64,000 bases of DNA from Symbiodinium natans (Eukaryota > Sar > Dinophyceae > Suessiales > Symbiodiniaceae): the NCBI GenBank assembly GCA_905221605.1, contig CAJNDS010000079.1:165001-229000 (forward strand), written 5' to 3'. Positions 33,501 through 45,984 of the stretch are shown one piece after another; position 1 is the first letter of the stretch, and every line of letters starts with the position of its first letter. Under the pieces are notes generated by a model that was not told where the DNA came from, did no database searches, and saw only the letters and a program-made list of their open reading frames with translations. Made by a program: the position numbers and the translations under genes.

Positions 33501-36500
33501 GGTTCATATATACCGTAATAGGGGATTATCGTAGGCTTTTAGGGTATGTGACCCACATTTTGGGGTTCTTTTGCCTTTTGGTTTTCAAGACACCCTAAGC
33601 TAATTCTGCGGCTCTGGACCCTCAACCCCGAATTCGGCCCGTAACCCCTCTGCCAGCAGATTGTTCCATCCAAAACCCTAAACCCTAAACCCTAAAAACC
33701 CCTACACCCTAAAAACCCTAAACACCCTAAACCCTAACCCAGGAGATTCTTTTCCAGAGGAGGAGAGGGTTGCTGCGCTCGCCTGGCTCTCGATGATGAC
33801 TGCCCTGAGCTCTGCGTTCGGACCCAGCCTTGGAGGAGATCCACCGGGTGTGTCGCAGTTCCCCTAACTCCTAAACCCTAACTCCTAAAACCCCCCTAAG
33901 TCCTAAACCCTTAAAACCCCTAAAACTTGTAGGGGCTTCGCCACTTGTGCGCGGGCGCAGCTTTTTGAAGAATGTTTTTGAGCTGTCGTCCGCTGCCTGG
34001 TGCCTGGGCTCAAGTAAAGGAACATGGACGCCTTTTGAGCTTCAGCCTTGGAGGACGGCCCAGGGGTGTGTCGCAGTGCCTTTCTTGGGCCCAACTTGAA
34101 ACCTGGATTCGGCCAAGACACCCCTCTTGGGCCCAACTTGAAACCTGGATTCGGCCAAGACACCCCTCTTGGGCCCAACTTGAAACCTGGATTCGGCCAA
34201 GACACCCCAACTTGAAACCTGGATTCGGCCAGGACACCCCTCTTGGGCCCAACTTGAAACCTGGATTCGGCCAAGACACCCCTCTTGGGCCCAACTTGAA
34301 ACCTGGATTCGGCCAAGACACCCCTCTTGGGCCCAACTTGAAACCTGGATTCGGCCAAGACACCCCTCTTGGGCCCAACTTGAAACCTGGATTCGGCCAA
34401 GACACCCCTCTTGGGCCCAACTTGAAACCTGGATTCGGCCAAGACACCCCTCTTGGGCCCAACTTGAAACCTGGATTCGGCCAAGACACCCCTCTTGGGC
34501 CCAACTTGAAACCTGGATTCGGCCAAGACACCCCTCTTGGGCCCAACTTGAAACCTGGATTCGGCCAAGACACCCCTTGAAACCCAACTTGAAACCTGGA
34601 TTCGGCCAAGACACCCCTCTTGGGCCCAACTTGAAACCTGGATTCGGCCAAGACACCCCTCTTGGGCCCAACTTGAAACCTGGATTCGGCCAAGACACCC
34701 CTCTTGGGCCCAACTTGAAACCTGGATTCGGCCAAGACACCCCTCTTGGGCCCAACTTGAAACCTGGATTCGGCCAAGACACCCCTCTTGGGCCCAACTT
34801 GAAACCTGGATTCGGCCAAGACACCCCTCTTGGGCCCAACTTGAAACCTGGATTCGGCCAAGACACCCCTCTTGGGCCCAACTTGAAACCTGGATTCGGC
34901 CAAGACACCCCTCTTGGGCCCAACTTGAAACCTGGATTCGGCCAAGACACCCCTCTTGGGCCCAACTTGAAACCTGGATTCGGCCAAGACACCCCTCTTG
35001 GGCCCAACTTGAAACCTGGATTCGGCCAAGACACCCCTCTTGGGCCCAACTTGAAACCTGGATTCGGCCAAGACACCCCTCTTGGGCCCAACTTGAAACC
35101 TGGATTCGGCCAAGACACCCCTCTTGGGCCCAACTTGAAACCTGGATTCGGCCAAGACACCCCTCTTGGGCCCAACTTGAAACCTGGATTCGGCCAAGAC
35201 ACCCCTCTTGGGCCCAACTTGAAACCTGGATTCGGCCAAGACACCCCTCTTGGGCCCAACTTGAAACCTGGATTCGCCACACTTGAAACCTGGATTTCGG
35301 CCCATGACACCCCTCTTGGGGTGGGCCCAACTTGAACCCTGGATTCGGCCAAGACACCCCTCTTGCCCCCTTGAAACTGGATTCGGCCAAGACACCCCCT
35401 CTTGGGCCCAACTTGAAACCTGTATTCGGCCAAGACACCCTCTTGGCCCACTTGAAACCTGGAATAGACCCCCTCTTGGGGCCCACCTTGAAACCTGGAT
35501 TGCGGCCAAGACAACCCCCTCTTGGGCCCAACTTGAAACCTGGATTCGGCCAAGACGCCCCTCTTGGGCCCAACTTGAAACCTGGATTCGGCCAAGACAC
35601 CCCTCTTGGGCCCAACTTGAAACCTGGATTCGGCCAAGACACCCCTCTTGGGCCCAACTTGAAACCTGGATTCGGCCAAGACACCCCTCTTGGGCCCAAC
35701 TTGAAACCTGGATTCGGCCAAGACACCCCTCTTGGGCCCAACTTGAAACCTGGATTCGGCCAAGACACCCCTCTTGGGCCCAACTTGAAACCTGGATTCG
35801 GCCAAGACACCCCTCTTGGGCCCAACTTGAAACCTGGATTCGGCCAAGACACCCCTCTTGGGCCCAACTTGAAACCTGGATTCGGCCAAGACACCCCTCT
35901 TGGGCCCAACTTGAAACCTGGATTCGGCCAAGACACCCCTCTTGGGCCCAACTTGAAACCTGGATTCGGACAAGACACCCCTCTTGGGCACAACTTGAAA
36001 CCTGGATTCGGCCAAGACACCCCTCTTGGGCCCAACTTGAAACCTGGATTCGGCCAAGACACCCCTCTTGGGCCCAACTTGAAACCTGGATTCGGCCAAG
36101 ACACCCCTCTTGGGCCCAACTTGAAACCTGGATTCGGCCAAGACACCCCTCTTGGGCCCAACTTGAAACGGGCCCAACTTGAAACCTGGATTCGGCCAAG
36201 ACACCCCTCTTGGGCCCAACTTGAAACCTGGGTTCGGCCAAGACACCCCTCTTGGGCCCAACTTGAAACCTGGATTCGACCCCTCTTGGGCCCAAATTGA
36301 AACCTGGATTCGGCCAAGACACCCCTCTTGGGCCCAACTTGAAACCTGGATTCGGCCCAACTTGAAACCTGGATTCGGCCAAGACACCCCTCTTGGGCCC
36401 AACTTGAAACCTGGATTCGGCCAAGACACCCCTCTTGCCCCCAACTTGAAACCTGGATTCGGACACCCCTCTTGGGCCCAACTTGAACCTGGATTCGGCC

Positions 36501-39372
36501 AAGACACCCCTCTTTCGCCCAACTTGAAACCTGGATTCGGCCAAGGCACCCCTCTTGGGCCCAACTTGAAACCTGGATTCGGCCAAGTCTTGGGCCCAAC
36601 TTGAAACCTGGATTCGGCCAAGACACCCCTCTTGGGCCCAACTTGAAACCTGGATTCGGCCAAGACACCCCTCTCGGGACCTGGATTCGGCCAAGACACC
36701 CCTCTTGGGCCCAACTTGAAACCTGGATTCGGCCAAGACACCCCTCTTGGGCCCAACTTGAAACCTGGATTCGGCCAAGACACCCCTCTTGGGCCCAACT
36801 TGAAACCTGGATTCGGCCAAGACACCCCTCTTAGGCCCAACTTGAAACCTGGGTTCGGCCAAGACACCCCTCTTGGGCCCAACTTGAAACCTGGATTCGG
36901 CCAATTGGGCCCAACTTGAAACCTGGATTCGGCCAAGACACCCCTCTTGGGCCCAACTTGAAACCTGGATTCGGCCCAACTTGAAACCTGGATTCGGCCA
37001 AGACACCCCTCTTGGGCCCAACTTGAAACCTGGATTCGGGCAAGACACCCCTCTTGGAAACCTGCCACCCCTCTTGGGCCCAACTTGAAACCTGGGTTCG
37101 GCCAAGACACCCCTCTTGGGCCCAACTTGAAACCTGGATTCGGCCAAGACTTGAAACCTGGATTCGGCCAAGACACCCCTCTTGGGCCCAACTTGAAACC
37201 TGGATTCGGCCAAGACACCCCTCTTGGGCCCAACTTGAAACCTGGATTCGGCCAAGACACCCCTGGGCCCAACTTGAAACCTGGATTCGGCCAAGACACC
37301 CCTCTTGGGCCCAACTTGAAACCTGGATTCGGCCAAGACACCCCTCTTGGGCCCAACTTGAAACCTGGATTCGGCCAAGACACCCCTCTTGGGCCCAACT
37401 TGAAACCTGGATTCGGCCAAGACACCCCTCTTGGGCCCAACTTGAAACCTGGATTCGGCCAAGACACCCCTCTTGGGCCCAACTTGAAACCTGGATTCGG
37501 CCAAGACACCCCTCTTGGGCCCAACTTGAAACCTGGATTCGGCCAAGACACCCCTCTTGGGCCCAACTTGAAACCTGGATTCGGCCAAGACACCCCTCTT
37601 GGGCCCAACTTGAAACCTGGATTCGGCCAAGACACCCCTCTTGGGCCCAACTTGAAACCTGGATTCGGCCAAGACACCCCTCTTGGGCCCAACTTGAAAC
37701 CTGGATTCGGCCAAGACACCCCTCTTGGGCCCAACTTGAAACCTGGATTCGGCCAAGACACCCCTCTTGGGCCCAACTTGAAACCTGGATTCGGCCAAGA
37801 CACCCCTCTTGGGCCCAACTTGAAACCTGGATTCGGCCAAGACACCCCTCTTGGGCCCAACTTGAAACCTGGATTCGGCCAAGACACCCCTCTTGGGCCC
37901 AACTTGAAACCTGGATTCGGCCAAGACACCCCTGGGCCCAACTTGAAACCTGGATTCGGCCAAGACACCCCTCTTGGGCCCAACTTGAAACCTGGATTCG
38001 GCCAAGACACCCCTCTTGGGCCCAACTTGAAACCTGGATTCGGCCAAGACACCCCTCTTGGGCCCAACTTGAAACCTGGATTCGGCCAAGACACCCCTCT
38101 TGGGCCCAACTTGAAACCTGGATTCGGCCAAGACACCCCTCTTGGGCCCAACTTGAAACCTGGATTCGGCCAAGACACCCCTCTTGGGCCCAACTTGAAA
38201 CCTGGATTCGGCCAAGACACCCCTCTTGGGCCCAACTTGAAACCTGGATTCGGCCAAGACATGTAGGCTTCGCCCTAGAGCCCCGAGTCGAGCGCCCACA
38301 AACTTGCAAAGAAAGAGCTTGCAATTCCGCACACGGAGACTTGTGATCCTTGCGTCTGTCGAACCGACCTCATACCCTGGGGTGCGACGGCGGTTGTGCC
38401 TGACTTCCACAGTAGCCCCTGATGGCAAATCCTTCAGGGAACTGAAAACTGAAGAACGTGATGTTGGGGATTCTCATTTGTGCGAGCAACCTTTTGCTTT
38501 GTGACGTGACATACAAGCTCGAAACGCGCACATTGAAGTTTAGTTTTCTTAACATGAAAAGAGTTGAGAATCCTTCCGACAGCAAATAGCCAGCTGGAGG
38601 ACTTCTTGCTACGTGGTGGGGTTGGCGTGTGACCTTCATAGTAGTGGCAGCGTGCTGGATGGCATTGGCTTGTTATTGCTACTTTAACTTGGTGGAAAGT
38701 GCTCCAATGTCAGACGAAGGCCAGAATTACCTTCAGGACCTCCGCACGATTTGCACAAGTCCCTACCTCTTGGGCTTATTGCTGGCAGAAGGATGCGTCG
38801 TTTCAACGTACTACATATTCATGAGCAATGGCGGCTACGCCATGGAGGTGAACATGGATTTGTCCACCACAACCTGTTGCTTTGTCATGTTTGTCTTCGG
38901 TACATGAGGGGCAATTGGAGCTGTGGCGGTCGAGAGGCTGAGCTTACCCTTGCTGACACTTGCGAAGATCGGAGTCCCCTTCTACGGCTTGGGCAGCGTC
39001 GTATTGCTGCTGCTCAGCTGTTTCTGGCCTTTCTGGGGATATGTCGTGGGATCTTGTGCTCAGACTTTGCCATCTTTCATGGCAATTATTCCCTTAAATG
39101 TCTTGTACTTCCAACCTCTTCCACACTGCGCTGGCATGGCGGCCGCATTCGATTCATTTGCGCAGGGCTCATTTGCAGCCATTGTTGCAGCAGGATCCAC
39201 ACAGGTGTTCATCAAGTGTGGCCTGGCAGGCTTGGGAATCTTACAGGGAGCTGTCGGCATCGCTTCTGCCGTGATCTTCGGCTTCACTTACTTCGGCTCT
39301 GCTCCTCCAGACACCGCGAAGATTTTGGAGACAGCTCCAACCCTTCATGGCAACGAGAAGCTTGCTAGTTAA
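30590..39372 (+). CDS. MFS transporter, drug/H+ antiporter-like, 6 visible exons
   Basis: Exons are about 30590-30673 (first helix, RLVIFLAATCLG), 31144-31217 (DQFALNLPQMELDLEGTQ), 33042-33123, 33328-33453, 33760-33835 and 38600-39372 (stop TAA). The second exon set gives MFS motif A, MAPLSDRIGRRPVL, with the same spacing as in Bcr/CflA-type carriers. Then come ASNIWFVAARVLQAVGEGAE and the helix-5 motif ALSSAFGPSLGG, joined over the giant intron to WWGWRVTFIVVAACW. Six more helices follow. All joins keep the frame. Donors are GA (30674, 33836), GT (31218, 33124) and GC (33454). A single in-frame TGA at 38905-38907 lies in helix 8 or the loop after it (FVFGT stop GAIGA). The frame stays open on both sides. 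Substrate cannot be told. Introns hold telomere-like arrays, a family A and a family B element, and the 42-bp minisatellite. Confidence 0.83.
31609..31692 (+). mobile_element. Family B hairpin element
   Basis: It starts TTGGGATGTTCCCCCGTATA and ends GCTAGCATAAGGGGCACATC plus CCAA. It lies inside MFS intron 31218-33041. Confidence 0.8.
32213..32324 (+). mobile_element. Family A element in MFS intron
   Basis: It starts ACCTTGGGGACGAAGTGAG and ends TTCATTTGGGCCCCAAGG. The intron's own splice sites are far away, so this copy is an insertion into an existing intron. Confidence 0.8.
32935..33030 (+). repeat. Telomere-like array before MFS motif A exon
   Basis: Many CCCTAAA units, with some variants, end just upstream of the acceptor at 33041. 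Confidence 0.85.
33246..33290 (+). repeat. Telomere-like array in MFS intron 33124-33327
   Basis: Perfect CCCTAAA units dominate the 204-bp intron. GTGC is repeated at both intron edges. Confidence 0.85.
33468..33590 (+). mobile_element. Diverged family A element
   Basis: It starts CCTGGCGACCAAAAGAGCC and ends near TTTTGGGGTTCTTTTGCC. It begins 14 bp after the GC donor at 33454, so it probably founded that intron, which then grew. Confidence 0.65.
33660..33745 (+). repeat. Telomere-like array, MFS intron 33454-33759
   Basis: CCCTAAA units with A-rich variants. The acceptor CCAGAG follows. Confidence 0.85.
33826..34080 (+). repeat. Duplicated exon tail at the minisatellite edge
   Basis: The block AGCCTTGGAGGA plus GGTGTGTCGCAG stands at 33826-33859 (the exon end with SLGG) and again at 34044-34076, right where the 42-bp array begins. 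The exon-donor region was copied once before the array. Confidence 0.7.
34081..38262 (+). repeat. 42-bp minisatellite, about 99 copies
   Basis: The unit contains TTGAAACCTGGATTCGGCCA, AGACACCCCTCTTGGGCCCA and AC, that is 42 bp with an internal GGGCCC palindrome. Most units are identical. Degenerate or truncated units cluster at 35270-35530 and 36170-37150. The array fills most of MFS intron 33836-38599. Since 42 is divisible by three, five of six frames are open and give repetitive frames of up to 1472 codons. These are artefacts: they cross indels, share no homology with the gene, and the flanking MFS exons splice cleanly over the array. Confidence 0.95.
38905..38907 (+). other. In-frame TGA in the last MFS exon
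   Basis: The codon interrupts an otherwise continuous 257-codon exon between FVMFVFGT and GAIGAVAVERLS. A CGA-to-TGA or TGG-to-TGA change would explain it. Readthrough, recoding as selenocysteine, or a sequencing error are alternatives. Confidence 0.85.
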
Positions 39373-40640
39373 TGCTAGTTAATGTGGGCAGCTTGGGCGC
39401 TGATCCCGCGGCCTAGACAACTGCGAAGCAAACTTCGAGGAGTAGTGCGCAGCCCTGAATCGCCTTGAGCCCTAAATTTCTTCGATGAGATGGTGCAGCC
39501 CTGCGCGCATCCAACCTGGAACGTTTTATGACGGCCAAGCGCGTGCACGAGGTGGGGGCTTGCAATGAGGGTTCGTAGACCTTAAACCCGAAGCTCTCAC
39601 ATTCTGTCGATGATACCTTGCTGTCCTAAACCCTCAAAGTCCTTGCTCCCCTCGTCTTCCGGCCCCCACCTGCGAAACAGCAAGAACAGCAGATCAATGA
39701 TAGCCTTAAGAAGCAGAAAGCTCACCCCAAACCCCCAGACCCCTGCTAAACCCTAACGCGGCAACCCTGTTGAGATTTCGGCCGGCGCCAAAGCCAACGT
39801 TGCACCCAGGCCGCCGGGCGTTCGGGCCTTCTTGGGGTTTCGAGTCGCTTCAGGAGGGCTTAGGGTTCATAAGTATTTATGTAATGTCATAGGCTCATAG
39901 GCTCATAAACCCTAACTTTCAACCCGCAACCCTAAACACCAAACCCTGTTTAGCTGTGAAGCTTTGCGACACTTGCGAGCGGAGGTGCGACATTTCGTGC
40001 TCTCCTCGTGACCATGGCCGGTGCCATTGGGACGAGAAGCAAAGATGCCTAAAAGCCCCCTGTTTTAGGGTTTAGGGTTTGGGCTTAGGGTTTAGGGTTT
40101 CGGGTTTCAGGTTTAGGGTTTAGGGTTTAGAGCCTAATCCCTGAACCACGACACCCAAAGTTTTTGGCTCATTGAAGCCTCTTTGAATTTTTAGCCCTGA
40201 ACCCAGCCTAATATAAACGATCGGAATGTTTGCGGATCATATTCCCTTACGGTCCCTTTATAGTATAATGACCCCCAGAACTCTATTTAAACGTTCAGGC
40301 CCCTATATTACATCAGCAGGCCGCATGGGCGTTCTCGACCTCAGGCATTCCATACTTGTGAAGTGAGTGAAGATGAAAGAGGCAGAAGCCTTCCTGAAAA
40401 GTAGGCTTGCCATGTCACCTCTAAGAGGACGATGTTCTCCAGACTGGGTCCCTGCTTTCAAAATGATAACTGAGGGGATTCCGGCGCAAAGTGTTGGGAC
40501 TGGGCTCTAGCTTCAAGTCCAGACTTCTCCGAAAACTCCGAGGCAGAATGCAAGAAGTTCGGTCAGCGCATGGACTTTGACAAGCCTTGACAATGCCATT
40601 CAGGTGCTCAAACCCCCTCAACCCTGAGCCTTGGCAGTGA
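39373..40640. other. Spacer with telomere-like arrays
   Basis: TTTAGGG arrays are at 40060-40135 and CCCTAAA units near 39900-39950. A tandem duplication of TGCTAGTTAA lies at the MFS stop codon (39363-39382). No gene was recognised. Confidence 0.5.
40060..40135 (+). repeat. Telomere-like TTTAGGG array
   Basis: About eight units in the TTTAGGG direction with a few variants, in the spacer downstream of the MFS gene. Confidence 0.85.
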
Positions 40641-40782
40641 AGAACTGATTGTGGAGAAACATCTCGAGCGGAACCAGCCAGGGTTGCAGGTCAAATTGTG
40701 ATGTTTTTTCTCTGTTTTCGAATCCCAAAAAGCCGCGCAAGCCTTGCTTTGAAGGTGCACGTTTCCTGCCGCGTGCGTCGCC

Positions 40783-41375
40783 ATGTTGGTGTCTCTCGAC
40801 GCCATGGGCCGGCTGTTCGTCGCTCCGCATAGTGAATCTGGGCAACATGCCTTGATTTACGTGAGCATCGGCTCAGCTGAACGCCAGCTCTTCGCCAGCT
40901 ACGACGAGCGACTGGCCAGCGCATGCAGCCGGGAGGAATATGATGAGCTCATGCTTGTCCATGCTTGTACTGGTACTACAAGGAATCTACCATCACGAAG
41001 AGCTTACAGGAGATCACGGCATCCAAGACCAAGCAGTGGCGGGCCCCTGTAAAATTGGTGGATGACAACGACAGGATTGGATCGGAGGATTGCGGGATCG
41101 ACCAGTTGGGGGTGGCCTACAAAGTAGAGACGAAGCGCGGGACCGTGTATAAGTGGCCTCCATTGGGGCTGAATCTGATCATCACCATTCCCGGGGAGAA
41201 GGAGCAATTTCGGCGGCTTTGGACGCAGGGCGACACAGCGCAAGCCCCGCAGCAGATTCTGATGGCCGAGGCCGTTCCTGCCTCCGTGGTTGAAAGCGAC
41301 CAGCCGGGGGTGGTAGTAGTGCCTTGCAACGTGGTCAACGAGGTGAACGAGGCGGACGAGGTCCCCGAAGCCTGA
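40783..41375 (+). pseudogene. Intronless ORF with one frameshift, unknown family
   Basis: The first frame starts at ATG 40783 (LVSLDAMGRLFVAPHSESGQ) and reads to about 40960 (EEYDELMLVHA). The second frame carries on from about 40965 (YWYYKESTITKSLQEITASK) through KLVDDNDRIGSEDCGIDQLG and VYKWPPLGLNLIITIPGEKE to a stop at 41375. One missing base near 40968 would unite them. A 10-bp tandem duplication of ATGCTTGTCC-type sequence sits exactly there. No intron is visible, so this is probably a retrocopy. The family is not recognised. The C-terminus is Val/Glu-rich (NEVNEADEVPEA). Confidence 0.5.
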
Positions 41376-41460
41376 GACCTTGAAACGCCTCCACTCTTGC
41401 AACATGGTCGACGAGGTGAACGAGGTCCCCAAAGCCTGAGACCTTGAAACGCCTCCACTC
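41324..41460 (+). repeat. Direct duplication across the stop codon
   Basis: A 73-bp block (41324-41396) and a 64-bp copy (41397-41460) both begin TTGCAAC and end CGCCTCCACTC. The second copy lacks nine bases. Confidence 0.9.
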
Positions 41461-42139
41461 TGCCTCGTGCAGAAAAAATGGGCAGCGGGATATGCCTGAT
41501 GCGTGGAAGTTCGATCGCCTTCTATAAGCCCAATATCACACCCATTTAAACCCAACATTAACTTCCTAAAATCCGAGACAAACTACGCTGGTTCATGTAC
41601 GTGCTTTTAATTCAAATGATGTGCATACATGCACACACAAGCCTACGCATATACACACATACACACATGAACGCATGCGTTCTAAACACATGTTCTAGGC
41701 AGTGGCCCATGAGCTGCAGCACTGCGGCATCCTGCATCTGTGAAGGCTCAAGAAGCTCGTGTAAGTTGGGGTGCCCCTTAGCTGCCCCGACGCAGGCACC
41801 TCGGAGCTTCTGATACGTATCAAGTCGTGGGCTTCAGCCCCCCACCGCCGCACAAGCTGCGGCAAGCTGTGGCGCGTTCTGATGGGTGGTACTCTACGTA
41901 AGTCCGAGGGCTTTGAGATCTGCTCCTTGTGCGAGGCCTCCGTCGCGCAATGGCTCATGCGAAGCACGAGCTGGCGCAGGCGAGGATAGGCTGAAGAGCC
42001 CGTGCCCCGCAGCATGCAGCTCTTGAAAGCCGAGCATGTAGGGATTTCTTAACGTTAAAAAGAAGACCCTAAATATCACCTTAAACAGCCCTAAACGCTA
42101 AAGAGTTCTTGTGAACGTCAAGAAACCCTGCTTCCACAG

Positions 42140-42285
42140 AGGCGGAGCTGCCGGACTTGCCGGGCATTCCGGACAGCCTTGCGGCGAAGCCGACGGCGCC
42201 GGAGGTCTCCCGGGGGCGTGTTTCCAGTGTTCCGAGGTTTCAAAGCGGGGAAGATCAGGCTGTACAATACTCGTGGATGCAATCG
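42140..42285 (+). other. First clear exon of the long NLR-like gene
   Basis: It is bounded by TTCCACAG and a GT donor at 42286. It encodes AELPDLPGIPDSLAAKPTAP and FQSGEDQAVQYSWMQS, a Pro-rich probably disordered segment. Membership in the long gene is inferred from position and strand. Confidence 0.5.
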
Positions 42286-45200
42286 GTATGATTCATGCCA
42301 GGGCAGATCAGCCCGTGATCCCGATGATGGACGGCGGCGCGACCCTCAGCGATCTCTAGCGTTTATCAGCTTCCCTTCCACAGGAGATCAGTGCCTCAGC
42401 GCCCCGTTGTGAGTTCAAGGCCTGATCCGGAGCCGGCACTCACGACGAGCCCGGCCGCAAGCTCACGCGGCATGCTAGGCCTCCGCTGCCGGTTTGTGGC
42501 GACTCTGACTGGGTTGTTGGGGGCCAGGCAAGCAGAATATAGGGCTGGGAATAATACTAAAAGTATGCCCTCATGGCCCCTTTATGAAGATACTACAATA
42601 ACCCCCCAAAACCCTATTCTAACTCTTGAGGCCCCCAAACATGAGATGTGGACTCCCGGCACTGCCCTCCCGAGCCCTGCAGGAAGCATGGCGGAGGCAT
42701 GCCGGCGGCAGCTCGGGCTCAGCACCAAGGCTCTCAGCGTCTGCGGATGGGCTGTAGGGTTTGGGGTTTAGGCGCTTAGGGTTTAGGAGTTTAGGGTAGG
42801 GTTTATGGGGTTTATAAGGTTTAGGGTTTAGCATTTATAGGGTTTGGGGCTTCTGCATCTGCAGGTCCAGGAGCTGCCGCGGGCCGCAGAGGCTTTTGGG
42901 GTTCGCAGCGGACTCCCCGTGGCTTCAGCTTTTTCTTACTGTTGGTTGGCAGGGAATGGGGGGGAATGAGGTACCCTATATATTCCCTCAAAGGGTAGAT
43001 ATTAGGGATATGGGGTACCTCATTCCCTCATTCCCTACAAGCCAACAGTAAGCTTTTTTGGGGCACTGAGACAGGCCGAGGAGCAGCTGGCAGCCGCGTC
43101 CTCGGAGGCTCAAAGTCTTGAATTAGGGGTTTTGTCCGCAGACAATGCTATACAATAATATACAATGATATACCACATCACAAAAAATATACACAATAGT
43201 ATGCAAAACATATTCAAGAGAATATACAATAGCAATAATCTCAATAACCTACCATTTTTGTGCATATCAGAACCTGGAGTCGACTGCCTCCTCCTGCCGA
43301 AACCTTGTTTCAGAATGGTGGTAGAGATGTGCATGTGTAAACTGTGCATGTGGAGCCATGGCGAGGCACCGAAAGCTCGCTTCGAGAAGGAAGCGGAGGC
43401 AGATTTGCGAACACTCTGCACTGTGCCGATGGAAGTTGGGCGAGCTTCCCTTTTGCTCCTGCGGGTGCAGGACATGAAGGCGGCACAGCCGCGCGAGATG
43501 GAGGCTCCAAAAAAAGGGAGGGAACGACACCCACTCCCGAGCCTTGAGGATGCATCTGTTTCTATCGTAGGAGCAGCAGAGCGAGCAGGCGGCACCCACG
43601 GATACAGCAGGAGCTGCAGCCTCAGTTTTGAGGGGAGCCCACACCCAGCAAGTTGTGTAAAGTCCTGTGCGCAGCACTCGGAAGCCGGATGCAGGTGCCA
43701 CAAGGCATCCGCTTACAGTTCTTCCTGGACTTCATCGAGGATTGGAACCATCTCTCATTGTAGCCGACGCTCAGGGTTGGGCTGAGCATAAATATAACAA
43801 TCTGTTTTGCATCTAGACATCTCATTCGTGGTGAAGGAGAAGCGAGAGTGGCTCGAGCAGCCGGCAAGCTTCGGCAAAGGGAGGAAGAACATGTACGACA
43901 TCTGCCCAGAGGTGATCATCGCCTTGTCCTCGGCAAGGTTTTTCCATGTTTTTCCTCCAGTGCTGAGATGCCTCGCATCGCCGAGTTCTAAGGAGAGGAC
44001 GACATGCGGCTTGGCTCAAAGAACGCGTCAATTTAAGGCACTGTGTGCACCCATGCGCTGACGAGCTCCTTGCACTAGTGCAATGGGTCCTGCAGCCTGT
44101 GGCCCCCGTCTGACACGGTTGCCTTGGGCTTTTGCCTGGGCTTGTGGCTTCAGGTGACGAGCAGGTCCTCACTCTGTCGGAGGAAGATGCAGGCAGAATC
44201 GCAAGCTCCCTCGAAGAGCACTGCGACACCGAGCAGAGCATCTTCCTGCCGGGCTCCTTGCAGTGTCGCGCCGGCGTACATCTCGGCGGCATCAATGTGG
44301 AAGCTTGGGTGCACTCAGCTCCAGGCTGCGGCAGAAACGAGCCGAGCAAGAGGAATGCGACTCAGAAGTCTTGTGAGAACCATGTGCTTCTTACATATAA
44401 GGAAGGCCTGGCCATTGAGGGCATCTTGTGCTGGGTGCCTGGCTCTTGCCTGCAATGTGCGTGGTATGCTGCTGCTGTGGTGTTCTTTGCTGAGCTGAGC
44501 TTCTGAGGTGATGGCGGCGACCAGCGCAGGGAGTACTGGGCCGCAAGCGCCGTGCCTCGCCTGTCGCACCGCCAAGCGGCGCCACATCCGTGCCACGGAT
44601 GGTTGAACAGACAGCTTCGGAATGCGAGGATCGGCAGAAGTGTTGGAAGACGACTGCGAAACACGGCCGAGTTGCCAAGGCCTGGGATCGCGAGTCTTGT
44701 GTGATAGTCCATTGTTTTTTGTCCGCGGCATGTGGAGTCGCCTGGATCCGTGGCAGGGGCCTGCAGAGATCCCGGCCCACCTCCAAACCTGCGAGAAGCT
44801 CGGCGAGAAGTCCGCGCGGAGGCAAAAGAAACTGCTGAAAGAGCAGGGGACGGTCGTCGTCCTTCGCAAGGGAGTGCCTCGCACGGCAATGTGCTGCTTT
44901 CGGCCTTCCGGGAAAACAAATCTCCGCCGCTCTTTTTCCCAGTGCTCTCCCTAAACCCTAAACCCCAAAGGTGGCGTATGCTCATCTGGACGAGCCGGGG
45001 GAGTTCGGGCCCCTGAGCTGCTTCGCTTCTCATTTTTGGGGAGAGGACGCCGGGATCAAATTCGTGTGAGCGGGTTCTCCTTGGGCTTTTTGGGGTTTAG
45101 GGTTTAGTGTTGAGGATGTTCCTGCAGGGCGAACTGAAGTCATGCCATGTCATGTCTTGTGTCGTGTACATGGAAGGAGACGCTCGAGTTCGCCCGCACG

Positions 45201-45948
45201 CTGCACCTCCATGCCAAGACCGTGCACCCCTCGAACCCAGGCCTGTCGACTTTCGAAGCTCTGGTCTTTGATGCTTGGGGGTTTAGGGTTTAGGGTTCAG
45301 GGTTTAGGGTTGTTTAGGGTTTAGGGTATTTAGGGTTTTTAGGGTTTAGGCATGGTTTTCCTTGCACAATTTTCACCCTGGCCAGCGAGTTCGCTGTGCA
45401 GGCGCACTGGTGTACTACATCTGCACGTCGCCTGCCTTGAGTCGGTGGGGTAAGGCATGCACAGATGCCTCGGGGGGGATGCTTTCTTGAAGTTTCAAGG
45501 CCAAGTCTGTGCATGTCCCCCTGTCGATTACAAGGTTTTGCAACAGCCAGCACAGCGTGGCCTTCGCCTTAAACCTTGGCTGAGTCTCAGGCGTGGGATG
45601 CACGCGAGATTTTTTAAGCCCAGGACCTTGGAGACGACTGGCGCCAGTCGCCCTTCAACCGCGCGCTGGAGTACGTGGCGGCCCGTCCCTAGCCCAGGGT
45701 AAGTCCGGGTGGCAGACCATCCGAACCGTTCCCGGTCCGGGTTGCGTGATAGGAGCCTTCATGAGGCTATCACGCGAGGAGCGGGCCGATGTACAGAGCC
45801 GTCATGCTGTGCGAACCCCAGCTGTGCTTGTGCAACTGGTAGCAGCTCTTACATTGTGCTCATTGCCTGCGCTTGGCAGAGTAGGGAATGAGGGCATTAG
45901 GGCCCTTTATCTATATTATATCTATATCTATAATATCTATACACATAC

Positions 45949-45984
<36 letters not shown>

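Noticed and set aside
34081-38262. CRISPR-like array
   Set aside because: Units are contiguous with no unique spacers, and the context is eukaryotic with spliceosomal introns.
34010-38428. Very long open frames (up to 1472 codons) on both strands
   Set aside because: They come from the 42-bp unit being divisible by three. Five of six frames are open, and the real gene (MFS) splices over the array.
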